This document shows, piece after piece, positions 5,764-8,817 of a DNA stretch of 8,817 bases. Under the pieces are notes generated by a model that did no database searches, had not been told where the DNA came from, and was given only the letters and a program-made list of their open reading frames with translations. The position numbers and the translations under genes are program-made. Source of the stretch: Prevotella sp. UBA4376 (GTDB lineage: Bacteria > Bacteroidota > Bacteroidia > Bacteroidales > Bacteroidaceae). Numbering within the stretch: position 1 is the stretch's first letter; each line of letters opens with the position of its first letter. The stretch spans positions 1 through 8,817 of the forward strand of contig DGRY01000144.1 of assembly GCA_002391185.1 (NCBI GenBank). The letters run 5' to 3'.

Positions 5764-7557
5764 CTAATCAAGTTTTAATACGGCAAGGAAAGCCTTTTGA
5801 GGCACCTGCACGTTTCCTACCTGCTTCATGCGTTTCTTTCCCGCCTTCTGCTTTTCAAGCAACTTACGCTTACGGCTCACGTCACCACCATAACATTTGG
5901 CAGTAACATCCTTGCGTACTTGCTTTACTGTTTCACGAGCCACAATCTTTGCACCAATAGCTGCCTGGATTGCGATATCGAACTGCTGACGTGGAATAAG
6001 TTCTTTAAGCTTTTCACACATACGGCGTCCAAAAGTAACGGCATTGCTTTCATGGGTAAGAGTAGAAAGCGCATCTACAGGCTCACCATTGAGAAGAATA
6101 TCTAATTTGGCAAGCTTGCTTGGACGGAAGCAATCAATATGATAATCAAACGAAGCATATCCCTTAGAGATACTCTTCAATTTGTCATAGAAGTCGATAA
6201 CGATTTCGCCTAACGGCATCATGAAATGCAACTCCACACGATTTCCACTTACATACTCCTGCTTAATGAGCTCACCTCGCTTGTCGAGACATAGAGTCAT
6301 TATAGGACCAATATAAGTAGTAGCTGTGATGATTGTCGCTCTAATATATGGTTCTTCAATATGGTCTATAATAGTTGGCTCAGGAAGTCCTGATGGATTG
6401 TGCACCTCTTTGGAACCACCTTGCTTGTCGTAAACCATATATGAAACGTTAGGCACTGTTGTAATCACATCCATATTGAACTCACGATCAAGACGCTCCT
6501 GAATAATCTCCATGTGAAGAAGTCCGAGGAATCCACAGCGGAAACCGAACCCCAATGCTACAGAACTCTCTGGCGAGAATGTTAGCGAAGCATCATTGAG
6601 CTGTAGTTTCTCAAGCGAGGCACGCAGATTTTCGTAATCGTTGGGATCAATAGGATATACACCTGCAAACACCATTGGCTTCACTTCTTGGAAGCCTTCT
6701 ATAGCCTTGTCGCATGGGTTTGAAACCGATGTAACAGTATCACCAACCTTTACCTCTGTAGCAGTTTTGATACCCGAAATAATATAGCCCACCTCACCTG
6801 TGGTAAGTTCTGTCTTAGGCATCATATCCATTTTCAGTACGCCCACTTCATCAGCAACATACTCCATACCTGTATTGAAGAACTTCACCTTGTCGCCTTT
6901 ACGTATTGTTCCGTTAGTAACCTTACAAAGGACAATAATTCCACGGAAGGAATTGAAGATAGAGTCAAAAATCAAAGCCTGTGGGGCTGCTTTAGTATCG
7001 CCAACGGGATGAGGAACGCGTTTAACCACGGCTTCAAGTACATCCTCTACACCCTCACCTGTCTTTCCAGATGCACGAATTATCTCCGAGCGATCACAAC
7101 CAAGAAGGTCTATTATCTCGTCTTCCACCTCATCAGGCATGGCGTTAGGCATATCAATCTTGTTGATTACAGGAATAATTTCAAGATCATGATCTATAGC
7201 CATGTATAGGTTGGAAATGGTCTGAGCCTGCACACCTTGTGTAGCATCAACAACCAACAAGGCACCCTCACAAGCAGCAATGCTTCGAGAAACCTCATAA
7301 GAGAAGTCAACGTGTCCTGGAGTATCAATAAGATTGAGAATATAGTTCTGTCCATCTTCAGCCTTATATTCCATCTGAATAGCATGGCTTTTGATGGTTA
7401 TTCCTCTCTCACGCTCCAAATCCATATCGTCAAGCATTTGCCCCTCAGTAATCTGAATTGTCTTAGTTTTCTCTAATAAACGATCAGCCAAGGTTGACTT
7501 TCCATGATCGATATGAGCAATGATACAAAAGTTTCTTATGTTGTTGATATTATCCAT
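5764..7557 (-). CDS. lepA: Elongation factor 4 (LepA), ribosome-associated GTPase
   Basis: LepA is a conserved GTPase related to EF-G that binds the ribosome; it is linked to back-translocation and to translation initiation and 30S assembly. At 597 residues the protein is full length. The GTPase motifs are all present: G1 AHIDHGKST (14-22), G2 RERGITIKS (49-57), G3 DTPGH (78-82) and G4 NKID (132-135). Domain II, the EF-G-like alpha/beta domains (including [20 protein letters not shown] and GYASFDYH) and the LepA-specific C-terminal domain ([20 protein letters not shown], then [11 protein letters not shown]) follow in order. ATG 7557 fits the family N terminus (few residues before [12 protein letters not shown]) and lies about 14 nt after the predicted transcription start. 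It heads a likely two-gene unit with the Crp-family regulator and is divergent from the lipoprotein gene. Confidence 0.98.
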   Translation of the reverse strand: MDNINNIRNFCIIAHIDHGKSTLADRLLEKTKTIQITEGQMLDDMDLERERGITIKSHAIQMEYKAEDGQNYILNLIDTPGHVDFSYEVSRSIAACEGALLVVDATQGVQAQTISNLYMAIDHDLEIIPVINKIDMPNAMPDEVEDEIIDLLGCDRSEIIRASGKTGEGVEDVLEAVVKRVPHPVGDTKAAPQALIFDSIFNSFRGIIVLCKVTNGTIRKGDKVKFFNTGMEYVADEVGVLKMDMMPKTELTTGEVGYIISGIKTATEVKVGDTVTSVSNPCDKAIEGFQEVKPMVFAGVYPIDPNDYENLRASLEKLQLNDASLTFSPESSVALGFGFRCGFLGLLHMEIIQERLDREFNMDVITTVPNVSYMVYDKQGGSKEVHNPSGLPEPTIIDHIEEPYIRATIITATTYIGPIMTLCLDKRGELIKQEYVSGNRVELHFMMPLGEIVIDFYDKLKSISKGYASFDYHIDCFRPSKLAKLDILLNGEPVDALSTLTHESNAVTFGRRMCEKLKELIPRQQFDIAIQAAIGAKIVARETVKQVRKDVTAKCYGGDVSRKRKLLEKQKAGKKRMKQVGNVQVPQKAFLAVLKLD

Positions 7558-7575
7558 TAATTTCTATTTTATGTG

Positions 7576-7606
7576 CAAAGATAGCTGAAATCATACATAA
7601 TACAAA
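7576..7606 (-). promoter_or_regulatory. Promoter of lepA (and probably crp)
   Basis: On the minus strand a TTTG -33 element (7606-7603), a 19-bp spacer and a perfect -7 box TATCTTTG (7583-7576) match the Bacteroidota housekeeping sigma consensus in full. Transcription would begin about 5 nt past the box, leaving an A-rich leader of about 14 nt before the ATG at 7557. Confidence 0.75.
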
Positions 7607-7624
7607 ATAAAACACCATTTTTCA

Positions 7625-7656
7625 TTTGTTTTTTTTATTCATTTGCATTATATTTG
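7625..7656 (+). promoter_or_regulatory. Promoter of the putative lipoprotein gene
   Basis: TTTG at 7625-7628, a 20-bp spacer and TATATTTG at 7649-7656 match the phylum consensus without a mismatch. The start would fall near 7662, with a short A-rich leader (aaaaatcaaaagata) to the ATG at 7676. It stands back to back with the lepA promoter; the two -33 elements are only 18 bp apart. Confidence 0.72.
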
Positions 7657-7675
7657 CACAAAAAATCAAAAGATA

Positions 7676-8077
7676 ATGAAGAAATATTTACTATTTACAG
7701 TAGCATCATTAGCATTGATGTGTAGTTGCCACCACGACACAATTGAAGATAGAGCAGAGCGTGAAGCAAAGGAATACACAAAGAAATTCTGCCCCACTCC
7801 ATATAATAATGATGTGAGAACAGACAGCCTTTCGTTTGACAAATCGTCAAAAACTTTCACCTATCATTGCCGTCTTAGAGGATTGATAGATAATCCAAAG
7901 GTAATAGCTGAGAATGAGTCAAAGCTAAAGAATGCCATACGTGAGAATATCACTAACGACACAGGCACAAAAATATATAAGGATGCCGGCTTTAGTTTTA
8001 TCTATATAATGCGTTCAGACAAAGACCCGAACGCTATTTTACTGAAAGTAAAACTAACGGAAAAAGATTATAAGTAG
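7676..8077 (+). CDS. Small putative lipoprotein of unknown function
   Basis: This 133-residue protein starts MKKYLLFTVASLALMCSCHH, a type II signal peptide: two lysines, a hydrophobic core and a cysteine near residue 18 (lipobox M-C-S-C, imperfect at -3; Cys16 is the alternative). The mature part is hydrophilic: a charged helix (about 23-38, EDRAEREAKEYTKKF), a strand pair containing DSLSFDKSSKTFTYHCRLRG, a Lys/Glu helix (about 78-96) and a last strand pair (GFSFIYIMRSD; ILLKVKL). That is an alpha/beta fold of roughly 110 residues exposed in the periplasm or at the outer membrane. ATG 7676 is chosen over an in-frame ATG at 7643 because that one lies upstream of the predicted transcription start and would put charged residues ahead of the signal. 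I do not recognise the family. The gene is a single unit with its own promoter and terminator. Confidence 0.8.
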   Translation: MKKYLLFTVASLALMCSCHHDTIEDRAEREAKEYTKKFCPTPYNNDVRTDSLSFDKSSKTFTYHCRLRGLIDNPKVIAENESKLKNAIRENITNDTGTKIYKDAGFSFIYIMRSDKDPNAILLKVKLTEKDYK

Positions 8078-8081
8078 ATAC

Positions 8082-8119
8082 AAAAAACCTCACCATTAGA
8101 ATTATTGGTGAGGTTTTTT
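8082..8119. terminator. Bidirectional Rho-independent terminator (lipoprotein gene and yebC)
   Basis: A perfect 14-bp inverted repeat (8082-8095 with 8106-8119, core cctcacca/tggtgagg) has a 10-nt loop and runs of six A and six T on its outer sides. It therefore presents a stem and U tract on both strands. It lies 4 nt after the lipoprotein stop and 14 nt beyond the yebC stop. Confidence 0.92.
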
Positions 8120-8133
8120 ATTATTCATTTATT

Positions 8134-8817
8134 TTACTCTGGCTTCATATTGGTGTACACATTCTGTACATCATCAAACTCCTCGAGTTTCTCTATCATC
8201 TTGTCAATAGTTTCGCGCTGTTCAGGAGTAACATCCTTCAAATCTGTAGGAATACGTGTGAACTCAGCTGTTGTGATTTCAAATCCGTTCTCCTCAAGAT
8301 ATTTCTGAATGTCACCAAAGCTTGTTGGAGCACCATAGATAGTGATTTCACCCTCTTCCTCATCAGTGTCAAATTCGTCATCAACCTCGAAGTCAATAAG
8401 CTCAAGGATAAGGTCATCCATATCAACACCTTCCTTCTGCTTGAAAGTGAAAACACACTTGTGATCAAACATAAAGCTCAAAGAGCCTTGTGTTCCAAGG
8501 TTACCATTAAACTTGTTGAATACAGAGCGAACATCAGCAACGGTACGTGTTGTGTTGTCTGTAAGAGTGTCAACGAGCACAGCAACTCCGTGAGGACCAT
8601 ATCCCTCGTAAGTTACGCTCTTCCATGCTGACTTATCCTTGCCAACAGCATTCTTGATAGCACGGTCAATATTGTCCTTTGGCATGTTCTCGTGACGACA
8701 AGTAGCGATAACGGCACGAAGGTGTGCATTGTTGTCTGGGTCTGGACCACCTTCAGCTACTGCGATGGCAATCTGCTTGCCAAGGCGTGTGAAAGTCTTT
8801 GCCATGTTACCCCATCT
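8134..8817 (-). CDS. yebC: YebC/TACO1-family protein (5' end outside window)
   Basis: YebC-family proteins were first annotated as transcriptional regulators; more recent work ties members to relief of ribosome stalling, as for mitochondrial TACO1. The visible 227 residues include AKTFTRLGKQIAIAVAEGG, the NMPKDNIDRAI helix, YEGYGPHG, the TDNTTRTV segment, GSLSFMFDHK and an acidic stretch (EVDDEFDTDEEEGE) in the C-terminal lobe. The ATG at 8805 looks like a start but is internal: the four codons before it read R-W-G-N, which fits the family's conserved N terminus (a basic segment ending in R-W-x-x-M-A-K). The frame stays open to the window edge, so the true start should be about 15-20 codons further out. 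It ends at the shared terminator. Confidence 0.95.
   Translation of the reverse strand, partial: RWGNMAKTFTRLGKQIAIAVAEGGPDPDNNAHLRAVIATCRHENMPKDNIDRAIKNAVGKDKSAWKSVTYEGYGPHGVAVLVDTLTDNTTRTVADVRSVFNKFNGNLGTQGSLSFMFDHKCVFTFKQKEGVDMDDLILELIDFEVDDEFDTDEEEGEITIYGAPTSFGDIQKYLEENGFEITTAEFTRIPTDLKDVTPEQRETIDKMIEKLEEFDDVQNVYTNMKPE

Noticed and set aside
1..8817. Mobile elements, CRISPR arrays, tRNA or rRNA genes, defence systems
   Set aside because: No transposase or integrase frames, terminal inverted repeats, spaced repeat arrays or tRNA-like folds were seen. The genes are intact and compositionally even, so the region appears to be ordinary core chromosome.

Overview
The window looks like chromosomal DNA from a Bacteroidota bacterium, most likely Bacteroidales close to Prevotella or Bacteroides. 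The evidence is the AT-rich composition, Bacteroidota-type promoters (TTTG, 18-20 bp, then TAnnTTTG) ahead of most genes, weak A-rich ribosome sites, and protein types such as the long Pit transporter with a cytoplasmic helical tail and a short Crp-family regulator. The genus is an inference; no rRNA or marker gene is present to fix it.

Layout. 2-277 (+) is the 3' end of a flavodoxin gene. 326-433 (-) is a 35-codon gene for a one-helix membrane protein with its own promoter. 561-2810 (-) is a Pit/PHO4-family phosphate transporter whose C-terminal ~240 residues form a cytoplasmic, PhoU-like helical domain. Divergent from it, 2935-5030 (+) is a PhoB-type response regulator and PhoR-type histidine kinase pair with a 4-nt gene overlap. 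A hairpin at 5050-5081 sits in the convergent gap before a Crp/Fnr-family regulator (5136-5732, -), which follows lepA (elongation factor 4, 5764-7557, -) as a probable operon. A divergent promoter pair separates lepA from a small putative lipoprotein gene (7676-8077, +). That gene ends at a strong bidirectional terminator facing the YebC-family gene (8134 to beyond the window end, -).

How the genes work together. The left half is a phosphate-response locus. The pit-phoB intergenic region holds four copies of a 7-bp element related to TGTTACA, repeated exactly every 11 bp (2836-2875). The array lies 9 bp from a perfect -7 box reading toward pit and 9 bp from a one-mismatch -7 box reading toward phoB. 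The same architecture (two repeats, 11-bp period, 9 bp from a perfect -7 box) occurs in front of the unlisted 35-aa gene downstream of pit. I infer that these are binding sites of the local PhoB-type regulator and that the small membrane protein is a new member of this phosphate regulon. This is the most interesting content of the window.

The right half (lepA, crp, lipoprotein, yebC) is mostly housekeeping: two translation-associated factors, one unassigned regulator and one lipoprotein I do not recognise. No tRNA, rRNA, mobile element, CRISPR array or clear sign of horizontal transfer was seen.
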